64,000 nucleotides of DNA from Pseudeuparius sepicola (GCA_963920635.1 OY987300.1:56379415-56443414); one strand, 5' to 3'. Shown: positions 11,166 through 22,499, numbered from the stretch's first letter. Made by a program: numbers and translations. Notes: a model not told the origin generated them from the sequence alone.

Positions 11166-12090
11166 ATTTTTACGTTCTTAAACTGTTTAATTTGTTAAAC
11201 TCTAAGTTAAAATAAGGATGTTTGGCAAAAATGAGAGGAAAATAAGTTTTTACAAATAACGGTTGAATCTAGAAACTTGAATCACCAGCAAGTTGGAAGA
11301 CGCTTTACGGTAAAATTACTTTTTTAAGGGTAGAAATTCGTCTTTTTACAGAACTTTTTTGTAAGTTGGTTTGTTTAAAAAGATAATTCGCATTTAATTT
11401 AGAAACTTTTTTGCTCTTGTTATTCTTTCATTAACTTCACAGATTGTCTGGAAAAAATAAAAGTACTTTTTTCCTTATTTAAATACCGTTTTTGACATTT
11501 ACGATTACATAAAAACTTATTAAGCGGGAGTCACTTTTATCACTTTCGTATATTACGTTTACGAGCGCGGTAGGGAATAATTTTTCCTACATTCAAAAAC
11601 AATTAAATAAAACAAATAAAGCTCTGCCTACCATTTTTAATTTTTTACCCGGAACATGTTTTTTATTTAAATGTCTTTGAATGAATGAATAGTACCTATA
11701 TTGTATAACTAGCACGGAATGACATTCATTTTTCACGATTATGACAGCTTGCGGCACGAGCCACAAGCGAATGCTGCAAGTCATACGAGTGGGAAATAAC
11801 ATGAACAAGTAGATACTAAATTTTGGGCAAATTTTACCAAAATATGCTACTAAATATAATTTGCCAGTTACCTCCGCTGCCGGCAACGATGCCCACAAAA
11901 AAAATAAACTAATGGCTGCTGGGGCCATAGTTGCCGGGCCTCAATGATTTTCTCTGATGCCGGCAATGGCACCCCAAAAATAATAGACTAGAGGCTGCCG
12001 ACTTTGAGTGCCTATCATGACCGTAAAATCTTTCCACAAAAATAAGCGGGAAACTGAAAAACTGCTGCATCGAATTTGCAGAGAGACCAT
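11166..12090. repeat. Spacer with an 80-bp-period partial duplication
   Basis: At 11,877-11,922 and 11,957-12,000 two related segments follow one another: GCTGCCGGCAACGATGCCCA and GATGCCGGCAATGGCACCCC, each continuing into AATAAAC/AATAGAC and GGCTGC. This is a diverged local duplication with a period of about 80 bp. The rest is AT-rich and unassigned; the 111-codon minus-strand frame at 11,593-11,928 overlaps it and looks fortuitous. Confidence 0.45.
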
Positions 12091-12094
12091 AATT

Positions 12095-13275
12095 TTGGCA
12101 CATCCTAACGAGCCTGAAATGCTATTGTTCGATTTTTCAGACATTTATCTTAGAAAAAGCTACTCTACATTTGATTAGATAAAATAAACTGTTTTTAAGA
12201 TAATTCAATTTGTATGTGTATCTCTGAAAATAAAAGCCCAATTTGTACGAGTGGTTTTGCTAATGGGCAAAATAGCGCTTGAGAATAAAATTATTTAGAA
12301 AAATTTCCGGCACGAGTGGTATTTGTCGAGATTATTTCACGAATACGATTTAATAATTTCTGTATTAATTTTTTCTATGTTTACATGTCCAAAACGACTC
12401 ATTTTGAATGAGTTTATTGACAGCTTCCACTGTAGCATTCGAGTAAACGAAACATGAGTTGGTTTATTTTCCGAATGTGTGTCATAAATTTAAACGGAGA
12501 CCGAGGTCTGATAAGAACAATTTAGCAGTGTAAAAGTTATATAAATTCATTGATACAATGCTTAATAATACCGCAACCAAATTTATAAGCTGCATAATTT
12601 AGAACAGTGTAAAACACCAATTTTGAGAAATACGTGTTTGTATCGAACAGATTCCAAGGTTTAATATCAAGGAAACGGTTGGAAGTAACGAAAAAACGGT
12701 TTCCATACTCCCTATATGTTCATACCTGCATAAAAATATTAAATTTAGTCAATATTTTCCATTTCTGGCTAACCGGAATTAATATTCACAAATTAACCAC
12801 TACTAGTGATCCCAAAAATGACTATAGGTGAAAGAAAAAGTAATTGTCCCGCCTTGGTTAGAATGTTATACCGGGTGCTGTCATTAAGACACACCAAAAA
12901 AACATGTATTCGAAAAATAGCGATACTTCACATTAATTAATTTTTCTTATCAGTTGCGGTTTAGCAGCTACTGAATGTTTTTTTTTTTGAAAAAAAAAAG
13001 GATAATAATCCGATATGTTTTGATGCAGTTCGAAAGAGAAGCAAATTGTCTATCGGAAATATGGAAACCATTTCTTTGATACCTCCAACCGTTTCCTCGA
13101 TATTAAACCGGGAAAATTTGATGCAACACGTGGCTTTATTAAATTAAATTGCATAAAAATTGAATTATTTCGGAAACCGTTTGTTTTATAGAATCAAATG
13201 TAGACTATCTTTTATTTAGAGAAATGTCCGAGTCACCGAATACCAGCATTTTAGGCTCGGTAGGAAGACATATGC
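12095..13275. mobile_element. Inverted-repeat element, ~1.2 kb
   Basis: Left segment 12,103-12,215 pairs with right segment 13,145-13,266 in inverted orientation. Examples are CTACATTTGATTAGATAAAA against the inverted copy around 13,180-13,200, and CGAGCCTGAAATGCT against AGCATTTTAGGCTCG. A second inner pair, 12,650-12,712 and 13,060-13,118, shares GGTTTAATATC(A/G)AGGAAACG. The inner left segment is displaced by ~430 bp relative to the right arm, so the left arm seems to have gained an insertion. There is no coding sequence. Confidence 0.6.
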
Positions 13276-13309
13276 CAAAGTTTTTGCCCTTTAAATAGTG
13301 GGGCCAGTC

Positions 13310-13525
13310 GAGATTGCATCAAGAACTGTACTTTAGGGCAAAACGGCTCATTTTATTTAAAAAACCAAGGCTTACTAAGACGTATTTTTGAGTCAAAGTT
13401 GGACAAATCATATTAGGCCTAATATGATTTGTCCAATTTTGTCTAAAAAAAAGTCCTAGTAGGCCTTGGTTTTTTAAAATAAAATATGCCATTTTGTCCT
13501 AAAGTACAGTTTTTGATGACCTATC
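13310..13525. repeat. Near-perfect palindrome of about 200 bp without a loop
   Basis: The centre, 13,399-13,436, is a perfect 38-bp palindrome whose two halves meet at TAGG/CCTA (13,414-13,421). Outward the arms continue with few mismatches: GTACTTTAGGGCAAAAC on the left against GTTTTGCCCTAAAGTAC-like sequence on the right, and AAAACCAAGGCTTACTA against TAGTAGGCCTTGGTTTT. Such loop-free palindromes are unstable in cloning and usually derive from foldback elements. They would form a hairpin RNA if transcribed. Confidence 0.8.
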
Positions 13526-13529
13526 GTTA

Positions 13530-14774
13530 AAGAAATTCGATGAAAATCAGATGACAAATACAAATTTTATGATGGTGTTCCGGTTTGAAGTGAGTCACAA
13601 TGTATATTATTAAAGTCAACATGTGGACACCCTGTATGAAATATGTGCTTAAAATTTATCACTTTAAAATTTTGGTTGGCCGAATTCCATCCTATACATT
13701 CTTCCGCAAGTCTTATTATTTATTCTCAAGAACGATTACCGATTTTTTGTTTTTTAAGTTGTTACATTGTTTGTTGAAATTTTTTGCAGAAACAATATCA
13801 TGTTTATAATCTGTGGGATTGTGAAAGTATTGCCTTGATTCTGACAAGCAATATACACGACTTAAAATGTTTAAATAGTTCTGTGTACGTGCATAAAAAA
13901 CATAGCAATAAAATGGTAAACAATATCTCTCACCGAGAAAAGTATCAATAAATTATGTCCTTTGATTTTATGTGTTAGAGGTAAGGCCTGACTGGCTGTT
14001 AATATTCTTTTAATTTCCACAAAATATTAAAGCCCCCATAAAACTGATTTAGCAAGCTATTAAAGACGCAGTTCTTATTAATTTTATGCACGCATTATGG
14101 AAAATAAAACAAGAAGCATGCCCGACAAGAAAACTGATATTAATGGAGTTATAAATTTTATAGCAGGTAGTTAAGGTCTTTCTTGGTTTTTATTTTCCCT
14201 TTTATTTTATTCTAATGTCCAATGATAATATAACGCTTCGGTCGTATACAATGCTGACTTCATGTTTTCGTTAGTTTAACTAATTTCTAATTTAAAAGTG
14301 CCTATATACTCAAAACGTGATTGTTTTGTTGCAATTAACTAAAGAGCATACTCCACACACAGACAGTCCTAACTAAATTTGTAATAATTATTGTGCTTGC
14401 ATTATGTGGAGTGGTAGCAGTCTTGTAAGTCTGGAAGCACATGCGGTAAATGCTTAAAGACGCAATTAGGAACATAGAATAGCAGTAGAAAATAATTGTT
14501 TGCGTTCTGTGCTCCAAATGGCACTAAAGATGAGCGGAAGTGGGCCCGTTTGGGGTAACTTCGGCAATTAAGATGTGTGGAAATTCTGTAAGAAGATCCG
14601 ATAATCAATTTTACACCAACCTATGGCATTCAAAAATGACTTTAAGGTAATATCATATCTATCTAAGAATGTACAAATAAAAATTCTCATGACCAAGTTT
14701 GAAGGATCACTCAAAGTATTGCATATTGCAAGTCGCATCTTGTCTGACAAATAAGGTATAGGTACTTGATCAAG
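13530..14774. other. AT-rich spacer with one TE-like end
   Basis: Near 13,625-13,637 the sequence GGACACCCTG followed by TA matches the inverted form of the CAGGGTGT-type terminus seen elsewhere in the window, but a convincing left partner is not clear. The remainder is AT-rich, with short accidental frames. Confidence 0.35.
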
Positions 14775-15110
14775 TAGTAGTCCGGTCGCCAAATGAGAAA
14801 ATGAGCTTCGACCTTGACTTAAGGTACAACTAATATTTTATGATTGATTTTAGTACTATTTGATATACTGAACCATAATATGAGGGGTGCCAGAGTGGCA
14901 TTTTTGGGCAACTTGAAATATTGAAGGTCAAAGTTCACGGGGTCCAAAAACAGAACTCATCCTTTTTATTAAGAATGAAAGGGAGTCGGTTAACCAAAAT
15001 GAAATATTTGTAGTTCAAGAAATGTGATGTAATAAAACGTATACTATACTTTTGAAACACTGAACACTATAAGATAGCTATTGTTGTGATATAGGTAAAA
15101 AAAGCAATCG

Positions 15111-16206
15111 ATGGAGAGAAAGTATCTAGTTTCATTTAAGTTTAATTACAGAATATTTACAGAATGCATATCAGAGAACAGAATATTCAGAGTCGGAAGT
15201 AGACATTTCTGTCACTGTCACTGCCTTCAAGCTGAGCTTCGCGAGTTCTCAAATTGCCACACAATTGGCCGCCTTCGCACGCGCAAAACAACCATAATTT
15301 GTAATCAACTACTACAACATAGTGAGTTTCTTCCACACAAGTTGGTCATTACTGGTACTGATACAATCCCAATTGAATTACAAACTCCTGGCGTTGTAAT
15401 TCCTCGCTCGGATTTGGAAACTCATCATGAAGAAGCAGACGTTATAATTATTGTACAGCAGGCTATTCGTCTGTCAAGGTGTGCAACGAACAATATCAAG
15501 ATTCTATCTGATGGCACCGACGTTTTTGTTCTGCTTGTACGCTTTTACAGAAAGCTAAATCTTAAATGCGCTACGTGGATGGAGTCTGTTGACAAGGCCA
15601 AGTTCTCAGATATAGCAGCAACAGTTTATAATCTGGGAACCCAAGAAAACACATTGTTCGCAGTGCATTGTCTCACTGGCTGTGATAGCACTTCACAATT
15701 TTTTGGAATTGCAAAGTCTAAAGCTACATGAGTTCTGAGATCTGGTATTGAAATTAAACATTTAGATTGTGTAGAATCTTCAATGCAACAATGTATAGCA
15801 GAGTGTACAAGCTTTATTGCACATTGCTACGGCTACAAGAAGGAAGTTCACAACATGTCACATGTCCGATACAAAGTGTGGTTATCTAAGAAAATTCCTC
15901 CTAAAATTAAGAAACTCCCTCCGACAACAGAGGCATTTGAACTACTATAAAAGGATGCCATTTGCCAGTTTGCATTTGGAACGCAGCAGCATCTCCGTTC
16001 CCTCCGTTCCCTTTGAATCCAACTGACTATAGATGGGCAAAGAATGAAGCAACACACTCTTTAGTACCCATACAACTTCCAAGTAACAAAGAGTTGGCAC
16101 CACCAGAATTGCTGAAAAGTTTAAGATGTAGCTGTTCAAGTGAGAAGCCATGTTCAACAGCAAGGTGCAATTGTGCACATGTAGGTCTGCCTTGTAAAGA
16201 ATTTTA
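15111..16206 (+). pseudogene. Broken transposon protein: DDTDV/GCD domain plus Cys-rich tail
   Basis: The first frame (15,111-15,731, 206 codons) carries HHEEADVIIIVQQAI, then LSDGTDVFVLLVRFY and HCLTGCDSTSQFFGIAK. These are blocks of a widespread insect and cnidarian transposon-encoded family with a PIN/FEN-nuclease-like look. A TGA at 15,729-15,731 interrupts, but the same frame reads on sensibly to a stop at ~15,950. Two frame changes near 15,945-15,965 then lead into 15,962-16,206, with CIWNAAAS, a DYRW block and a Cys-rich tail (CSCSSEKPCSTARCNCAHVG) resembling CXC-type zinc knuckles. The N-terminal half of the usual long protein is missing. Assignment to a named superfamily is uncertain; that it is a pseudogene is clear. 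Confidence 0.7.
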
Positions 16207-16219
16207 ACTTAAATAAAAC

Positions 16220-16608
16220 TAAAGTCTATCCAAGTTACAGCGGCAGTAGATATAAACAAAGTCACATGACCGCATTGCGATCGATTACCAGGGTCTGACT
16301 TCTGGCTATGAGATTCCCAGTGGCTTGTAATTCTGAACTAATTCTTTTAGAAGTTCTAAAAATTGTGTTTTTACCTTTCCTGGATCTTTATAAATTTCCT
16401 TACATTAAGTAGCAAAATAAATGTACAGAATATACCGCTCGCGATCCGATCTAAAATATGCAGGAAACTCAACTGAGGGAAGAGCCGGCCCTGCATTCTG
16501 CTCGCCGCGTAAACACTTGACATTTTATGACGGCCAGACCAATAAGAGAATAGGTCACGTGGTGGCCAATGTTTTGATCCACTGCCTCTGTAACTTGGAT
16601 AGACTTTA
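16220..16608. mobile_element. TA-flanked MITE (Tc1/mariner-like), copy 1
   Basis: The element is 16,222-16,606 (385 bp) with inverted ends AAGTCTATCCAAGTTACAG and its complement, flanked by TA at 16,220-16,221 and 16,607-16,608. It sits just after the stop of the decayed gene within the larger element, so it inserted later. A second copy in the opposite orientation is at 27,835-28,215. There is no coding frame. Confidence 0.9.
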
Positions 16609-17049
16609 GATACTTTCTATCCATCTATTGCTTTTTTTACCTATATCACAACAATAGCTATCTTATAGTGTTCAGTGTTTCAAAAGTATAGTATACCTAC
16701 GTTTTATTACATCACATATTAAACATTTCTTGAACTACAGAATATTTCATTTTGGTTAACCGACTCCCTTTCATTCGTAATAAAATGGGTGAGTTCTGTT
16801 TTTTGGGCCCCGTGAACTTTGACCTTCAATATTTCAAGTTGCCCAAAAGTGCCACTCTGGCACTCCTCATATTATGATTCAGTGTATCAAATAGTACTAG
16901 AATCAATCATAAAACTTTAGTTGTACCCTACTTCAAGGTCACATGGCTCGGCGACCCGACTATAGTGTTCAAATTCAGATTAAAACCAAAACAGGATTAG
17001 GTTATGTGTTGGTTTACACAAATGCCCTGCTGAAATCGGAGTATAAATC

Positions 17050-18143
17050 TTAATGGCCCCTGATCCACTGGAATTATCAGAATAGCACTATTAGTCAACA
17101 CCTTCTGGGTAGTTCTGTTTTGTACTCAACTAAATTGTAGATCGTTGTCTTCCAGGTTCTGGGTCTTCTTGGCATTTATACTCTTGGAATAGCGTTTTTC
17201 TTTGACACGGTATAGTATAGATACTCTTGAATTCTTTATTTCTTCTTTCTTTTCTTCCTTGCTTCATTTCTCCTGATAACTTTTGTTTATCTATACTTTT
17301 ATTATTATTTATAATACTTATATTATTTACACTTTGGGTTTGGGAGTAGTTCGAGCGATTATTTTTCTTGTTTTGGTTGATTTGGTTGACAGTTTGAGAT
17401 TGTGTTGGACGTTTGCGAAACTGTTGACGCTGTTTTGACATTTGACGGCTCACATCCGTTGCCGGCCTTTCCTGTAGAGGAGTTACCGCCTAAACGTCGG
17501 TTATTCATTCGGCCCTCGGCAGTTGAATTGGAAAGGTGGTTTGTTGGTGGCTTGTAAGTGGAAGTAATTTTTAGTTATTCGCCAGTTAAAATTGTTGGTG
17601 AACATCACGATGAGGGAGTATCGTCACTGGACCGCAAGAGGAGTATCCAGAGTTGGGAACAATGAAATATTAGCGACTTTGTCGTTTTATTTTCCACCAA
17701 ACCTGATCGTTTTCATCTTAAGTAAAATAACTTGTATCCTGCTTTCTGATTTTGTTTCGTTTCTACATCAAAAGAAATTATTTTTGCCCACATGGTTCTT
17801 AATTATTGATGGGATCATTTTGGATGTAACCGTGAAGGTTAATTCATCCAACGACGAAGTGGTTGATTTGTTGTTTTATTGGAAGGCAAACCCTTAACCC
17901 AGAGGCACCTTGTAAGGTGTTTGGAAGGACATTTTTGCTTTAGGGTTTTCTTTTTTGAGCGCGTTTAATAATAGCTAAGGCCTACATGTGTTTTTCTTCT
18001 TTTTAGGATATACTTTATCCCTTGCTGAATCTTGGAGCGCGGTTTGCTACCGTCTGACAGTTCTGTGGGTTAGCGACATCCACTCGAGGACGTCGTGGTT
18101 TAGAAGATTCAACGACAGCTAAGTCTTACTATATTTTACTTTG
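17050..18143 (-). mobile_element. Unknown element X, left inverted copy
   Basis: Read on the minus strand, this matches 20,183-21,287 plus 22,946-~22,990 on the plus strand. Shared blocks are GTTGAATCTTCTAAACCACG, AACACCTTACA(A/T)GG, GATGTAGAAACGAAACA, GACGATACTCCCTC and CCACTTACAA(G/A)CCACC. The order is the same in both copies, pointing outward from a 2-kb core. It contains one modest frame (17,130-17,453). At 17,094-17,103 it preserves the uninterrupted version of the site where the Penelope element inserted in the other copy. The family is not recognised. Confidence 0.75.
17130..17453 (-). CDS. Unrecognised Gln/Asn-rich N-terminal frame of element X
   Basis: The frame has 107 codons and begins MSRQMSKQRQQFRKRP, followed by a Gln/Asn/Ser-rich basic stretch and a Lys/Arg-rich segment. 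The homologous frame in the right copy (20,947-21,165) is diverged and also short. The basic, low-complexity character would suit an RNA- or DNA-binding N-terminus such as a Gag-like region, but I see no zinc knuckle or other defining motif. After its stop, similarity to the other copy continues, so the gene was probably longer and is now broken. Function unknown. Confidence 0.35.
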   Translation of the reverse strand: MSRQMSKQRQQFRKRPTQSQTVNQINQNKKNNRSNYSQTQSVNNISIINNNKSIDKQKLSGEMKQGRKERRNKEFKSIYTIPCQRKTLFQEYKCQEDPEPGRQRSTI

Positions 18144-18359
18144 TCCTAATTAGTATATGTAGCAAATTTATTACGTTTACAATCGATAGCTCACTTATTA
18201 TTGCGTACGTTGTTACTATTCTGGCGTAGGATTGTTATTTTTAGCGGGCGTTGTGTGAACTTCGCGTGTTTTAAGCCGACTTGTAAGAACCATTACACTT
18301 TAGCTTATGTTTTATTACTATACGTAGGTGTGTAACTTTGAATTCGTTGATCAAGTAGA

Positions 18360-19186
18360 TATACAGGATGATTTTTTTAGGTCTACCACCGCGATTTTCT
18401 CGCTTATTTTGCGTCCTACAAAAAAACGTAAGAAACAAAAATGTGGCACTTTTGGACAGCTAAGTGGTGCTGCAAAAGAAATCGGCATCCATGGCCAACT
18501 TGTCGCGCATTATCAAAAAACCTCAAATTGAGCAAAACTATTAATGGCCGTGGAATGTTTATTTTAAGAGACAGAGGAAAACTTTTATATTTAAAATTGA
18601 TGGCACTGAGAAGCTTTATCCACCCAGGTGCTCAGATAGTTTCAGCAAATTACACAGGGTCTTCGGCTCTCTTGAGACCATGAAAATTTTTGTCGATTTT
18701 AGGTTTTTTTAGTAAACCGCGAAAAGTTGGGTACGGAGGCCCAATCCTTTTTTAATGTCGCCTCGCTGACCAAAATTGCCATATTTTGATTTCTTACGTA
18801 TTTTCTGTGCGGCCCAAAATAAGCGAGAAAATCGCTTAATAAGAAATAAACATAAACAAATTCATAGCCTCAAGAGAGCCGAAGACCCTGTGAAATTTTC
18901 TGAAACTATCTGAGTACCCTTTTGCATAAAGCTTCTCAGTGCCATCAATTTTCAATATAAAAGTTTTTCTCTGTCTCTTAAAATAAACATTCCACGGTCA
19001 TTAATAGTTTTGCTCAATTTTAGGTTTTTTTAATATTGCGCGACAAGTTGACCATGGATGCCGATTTCTTTTGCAGCATAACTTAGCTGTCTAAAATTGT
19101 CATATTTTTGTTTCTTAAGTTTTTTTTGTAGGCCGCAAAAAGAGCGAGAAAATCGCGCTGGTAGACCTAAAAAATCATCCTGTATA
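18360..19186. mobile_element. Foldback element flanked by TATA
   Basis: The element is 18,364-19,182. Its ends are CAGGATGATTTTTT and AAAAAATCATCCTG, flanked on each side by TATA (18,360-18,363; 19,183-19,186), so the duplication is TA or TATA. The arms are ~325 bp (18,364-~18,690 and ~18,855-19,182) and include the blocks GTCTTCGGCTCTCTTGAG, GATGGCACTGAGAAGCTTTAT and CTATTAATGGCCGTGGAATG. The loop (~18,710-18,840) is itself a diverged direct copy of the right-end module (CCATATTTTGATTTCTTA, GCGAGAAAATCGC). The frames at 18,328-18,683 lie in the arm and are not genes. Confidence 0.85.
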
Positions 19187-19189
19187 GTA

Positions 19190-19805
19190 GGGGAGTAAAA
19201 GAAATAAACTGCTATGGCATGTTATGAACCACTTCGTAGAATAAATTGTGAAAATCAAGGAGTACCTACCTATCTAGCTTTTCATGTTTTTAGCTTAATG
19301 TACGAGTTTCAGCACGTAAATAAAACAAGTGGCGCCCATATATTACACATTGTCCTACCACAGATGCCTGATAGTCCAAGAGCCGGCCGCATGATTTCAA
19401 CTCTCATAAGATTATAGAATAAGATATTATTTAAAACGCAGAGAGTATATTTCTTTACTTGAAGCGAGTAGGTTGCCTCAATTAATATGGGCCCGATCAT
19501 TGTTATTTTTAAAGAAGTTGTGGTTAATTTTCACTAGTAATCGCCCTAGTGCTTGAATTATTGCCGGAAATTTTTCGAGTACACGAATTTTTTGACGAGG
19601 GATAATTTCCGTTATCGAGCAACCCTGGTAAAATCACTTGTTTCAATTTATTTAAATTAGGTGAACAGTACCTACCAGTATTTTGATTTAGTTGAATACC
19701 TTGCGGTTAGAGAGGGATACTGTGTTATACACCATAATATTGTTTGCCACTTAAACCTAGAGGATCCGCCTTCTTAATTTTTATTTTGTTTAACTCGGTC
19801 AATTT
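19190..19805. other. Spacer within the element X core
   Basis: AT-rich sequence between the foldback and the GC island. Nothing recognised. Confidence 0.4.
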
Positions 19806-20110
19806 AAAATACACTATAGGTTGACGGGGGGCTTATTTCGCGGTATTCATGAATTCAGCCAGCTCGGGGGCATAGCATGTGCCGTAATGCGACAGCGATG
19901 GGCCCGTAATGACGCCGTAAAAAAGAACGAGCGCGCTCGATTCGCCGATCGAATCGATAAGCCAGTCATCGGCACCCGTTTGCGGCCCGATTTTGTATCT
20001 GTAATGAACTTGCGGATGGCGCAGGCTGCCGGTAAAAAAGGCACCGAATATCGAGGCGGTGTTATATTATTAAATGGCGACGTCCTTGTGTTAATTAATA
20101 GTTTATAAAA
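19806..20110. other. GC-rich island in the core between the X copies
   Basis: CpG-rich, with nested short palindromes: GAGCGCGCTC at 19,929-19,938, immediately followed by TCGATTCG ... CGAATCGA. Frames of 95 and 98 codons are open on opposite strands over the same DNA, so coding is doubtful. It may be host regulatory DNA or the internal part of a larger element bounded by the X arms. I cannot choose between these. Confidence 0.3.
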
Positions 20111-20182
20111 TTGACCGATTTTAGAATGCTCTCGATTGTACACGTAGTAAATTTAGCTATACGAGTTAGGGCACCTCAAAAA

Positions 20183-21287
20183 GTAAAAGTAAAATATAGT
20201 TAGACTTAGCTGTTGTTGAATCTTCTAAACCACGACATCCTCGAGTGGATGTCGATATCCCTCAGGACGTCAGGACGGTCGTATAGTAACAAACTGCACT
20301 CCAAGATTCACCAGTGGACAAGGTATACTCCAAAAAGAAAAAAAAGTCCCGCTAAACACCTTACATGGCCACCCAAGAAAACTTAACTCAGAAGTATGGG
20401 TTTTCCTTTAAAAAAAGCAATAATTTAACCGCTTTATGGTTGGATCCAATTATAACTTTCATGGTTATAACGCGAAAGATCCAAAATGATCTCTTCAAAT
20501 AACCATGTGGTCGTGATAGACGCTTAAAACTTGGTACTGGTTCGCTAAAATAATTTTTCTTGATGTAGAAACGAAACACAATCAGAAAGCATTATAGAAG
20601 TTGCAATAATGATGGAAAACTAAAACGTCAAAATAATCAGGCGTGCGGGTGGCTTCAAAATCCCAACAAAATGGGAAAACAAATTGCGAAAGTACCCAAT
20701 ATTCGAATGTTCCCAACACCGGGTGCTCCTCTAGTGGATCCAGTGACGATACTCCCTCCTCGTGAATTTCACCAACAATTCCATACGGCGAATACCTAAA
20801 AATCACTTCCACTTACAAACCACCAACAAACCACCTTTTCAATTCAAATGCCAAGGACCGAATGAATATCCAACGTTCAGGCGGAAACGCCTTCACCGGT
20901 AGGCCGGTGTAGTGTCAACAATATCAAACTTCAAAATTGCGTCACAGTGTCGAATATCAAAATAGAGCCAAGAGTGTTAAACGTCCATAGCACAGCGACG
21001 CAAGAACTAAAACAAAACAATCCCGAACATACTGCAACTATAAAGTGGAGGGCGAGAGAAGAAAATAGAAAAGAAATGCCCACCAGAAACTTACCTAAAA
21101 GAATAAATGAAAGTTATTACGACAAAGGAAAGAAATCAATTCAAGAATCAATTCAAAAATACTAAACCGTGTTAAAGGAAGACGCTATTCCACGAAAATA
21201 AATGCCAAGAGAGATTCAGAACCCGCATTTAAGAAAACGATCTACGATTGAGGTGAGTGCAAAACAGAACTATCTAGAAGGTGTTAA
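20183..21287 (+). mobile_element. Unknown element X, right inverted copy (interrupted)
   Basis: Plus-strand counterpart of 17,050-18,143, with the same block order. Similarity to the left copy breaks at ~21,287 after CTATCTAGAAGGTGTT and resumes at ~22,946 with ACTAATAGTGCTATTCT, ending near 22,990. The 1.66-kb interruption is the Penelope-like element. The short frame at 20,947-21,165 is the diverged equivalent of the left copy's Gln/Asn-rich frame. Confidence 0.75.
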
Positions 21288-21416
21288 ATAATAATAATAA
21301 TATTTTTTTTAAATTATTGAATTTGTGTTTGGATCAAAATTTCTTTCAATTTGAGGATGAGGTTTATAGTCAGAATAGCGGTCTGGCTATGGGTTCTCCA
21401 TTGTCACCAATCTTGG

Positions 21417-21484
<68 letters not shown>

Positions 21485-22499
21485 TCATTTCGAGTCTAGT
21501 TATATTAAAAATGTTAACAACCCACATCAAAACTCACTATTATACTATTTCCGCTATGTTGATGATATCATTGTTCTCTTTTCAGGCTCACGTAACGAAC
21601 TAGAGGCTTTATTACTTGATATGAATTCAAAACATCCTTCCATACAATTTTCTATCGAAGTGCAAAACGAACAGGGAAATTTAAATTTCTTAGATCTTAG
21701 TATTTCTATTAAAAACAACAAACACAGTTTCGATATTTTATAGAAAAAATACTAACACAGGCATAATAATTAACAGTTCATCTAACCATCCCTTTTCACA
21801 CAAAATATCAGCTTTTAATAGTCACTTGGATAGACTCCTCAAAGTGCCTTTATCAGAAGGATCCTTCAACAAAGAATTATTAACAATAAAACAGATTGCT
21901 GCTAGAAACAATTACAACCCGACACTCATAGATAAACTTTTGCTTAAAAAACAACAGAAAATCGACTTAAACAATTCTTATATCATTAACCCTGCTTCTA
22001 TGGACTCAGCTTCAAATTTGAAATTTAGATCATTAACTTTCTTTGGCCCAACTTCTTATAAATTAGCTAATATATTTAAAGAACACTTTAGAATTTCACT
22101 TAAAGCTTCTGGATCGTTACATAACCTGTTCGTTAGAAATAAGGACCAAATAAATATACTGGATAGGAGTGGAGTTTATAAGTTACAGTGCGGAGATTGC
22201 GATAATTTTTACATAGGTAGGACTGGCAGAAACTTTAAAACTAGAATAAAAAGAACATACTAATTGTTTAAAAAACTGGTTCGAGAAAATCTCATTTTGC
22301 TAACCATCTGATTGACACGGGACATACTTTTAATCAAACGACAGATATCCAAATTTTACATATTGCTAATAAAGGTTATATTTTGAATAAGTTAGAATCA
22401 CTTGAGATATGTAGACATTGTAAAACTAATTTTGATAGTGTTTTGAATGCTCAAATTGATTTTGAATCATCTAAGACATTTAATTACCTTTTCCACTGA
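21288..22499 (+). pseudogene. Penelope RT (partial) plus GIY-YIG endonuclease, frameshifted
   Basis: The reading order is: RT block SGLAMGSPLSPILADIY (~21,380-21,425); a TA-repeat expansion; HHFESSYIKN; the catalytic YVDDIIVLF (~21,556-21,585); and LNFLDLSI. A 1-nt loss near 21,735 then moves to the frame continuing through 21,826-22,263, with FFGPTSYKLANIF and the GIY-YIG domain GVYKLQCGDCDNFYIGRTGR (~22,173-22,232). An extra A in the run near 22,248 and another slip near 22,285 break the nuclease. Its tail, with HFANHLIDTGH and NKLESLEI, reads on to a TGA at 22,497-22,499. In intact elements RT and endonuclease act together in integration. This copy cannot be functional. Confidence 0.85.
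21420..21481. repeat. (TA)n microsatellite inside the RT gene
   Basis: About 60 bp of pure TA lies exactly where the RT codons for Asp-Ile-Tyr were followed by the next conserved segment. The expansion changes the frame, separating the LADIY block from the HHFESSYIKN block. Confidence 0.97.

Larger units (their letters stand above)
14775..16965 (+). mobile_element. DNA element with ~340-bp terminal inverted repeats
   Basis: The left arm is 14,778-~15,114 and the right arm ~16,621-16,962. They share TAGTC(C/G)GGTCGCC at the tips, GATTGATTTTAGTACTATTTGAT, GCCAGAGTGGCA, GGTTAACCAAAATG and TAGCTATTGTTGTGATATAGG. The element is 2,185 bp and is flanked by the 3-bp repeat TAG at 14,775-14,777 and 16,963-16,965. 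Inside is a decayed protein gene and a nested MITE. Long inverted repeats, a 3-bp duplication and a nuclease-like plus Cys-rich protein might fit the Academ superfamily, but I cannot confirm that. Confidence 0.8.

Noticed and set aside
19821..20143. Overlapping 95- and 98-codon frames on opposite strands, possibly transferred bacterial DNA
   Set aside because: Both strands open over the same DNA is a composition effect; neither reads like a bacterial protein family I know and there is no bacterial gene context.
20180..21287. Treating this region as the 5' end of the Penelope element
   Set aside because: The left copy (17,050-18,143) continues through the junction into the sequence found after the Penelope 3' end, so this region belongs to a different, older element.
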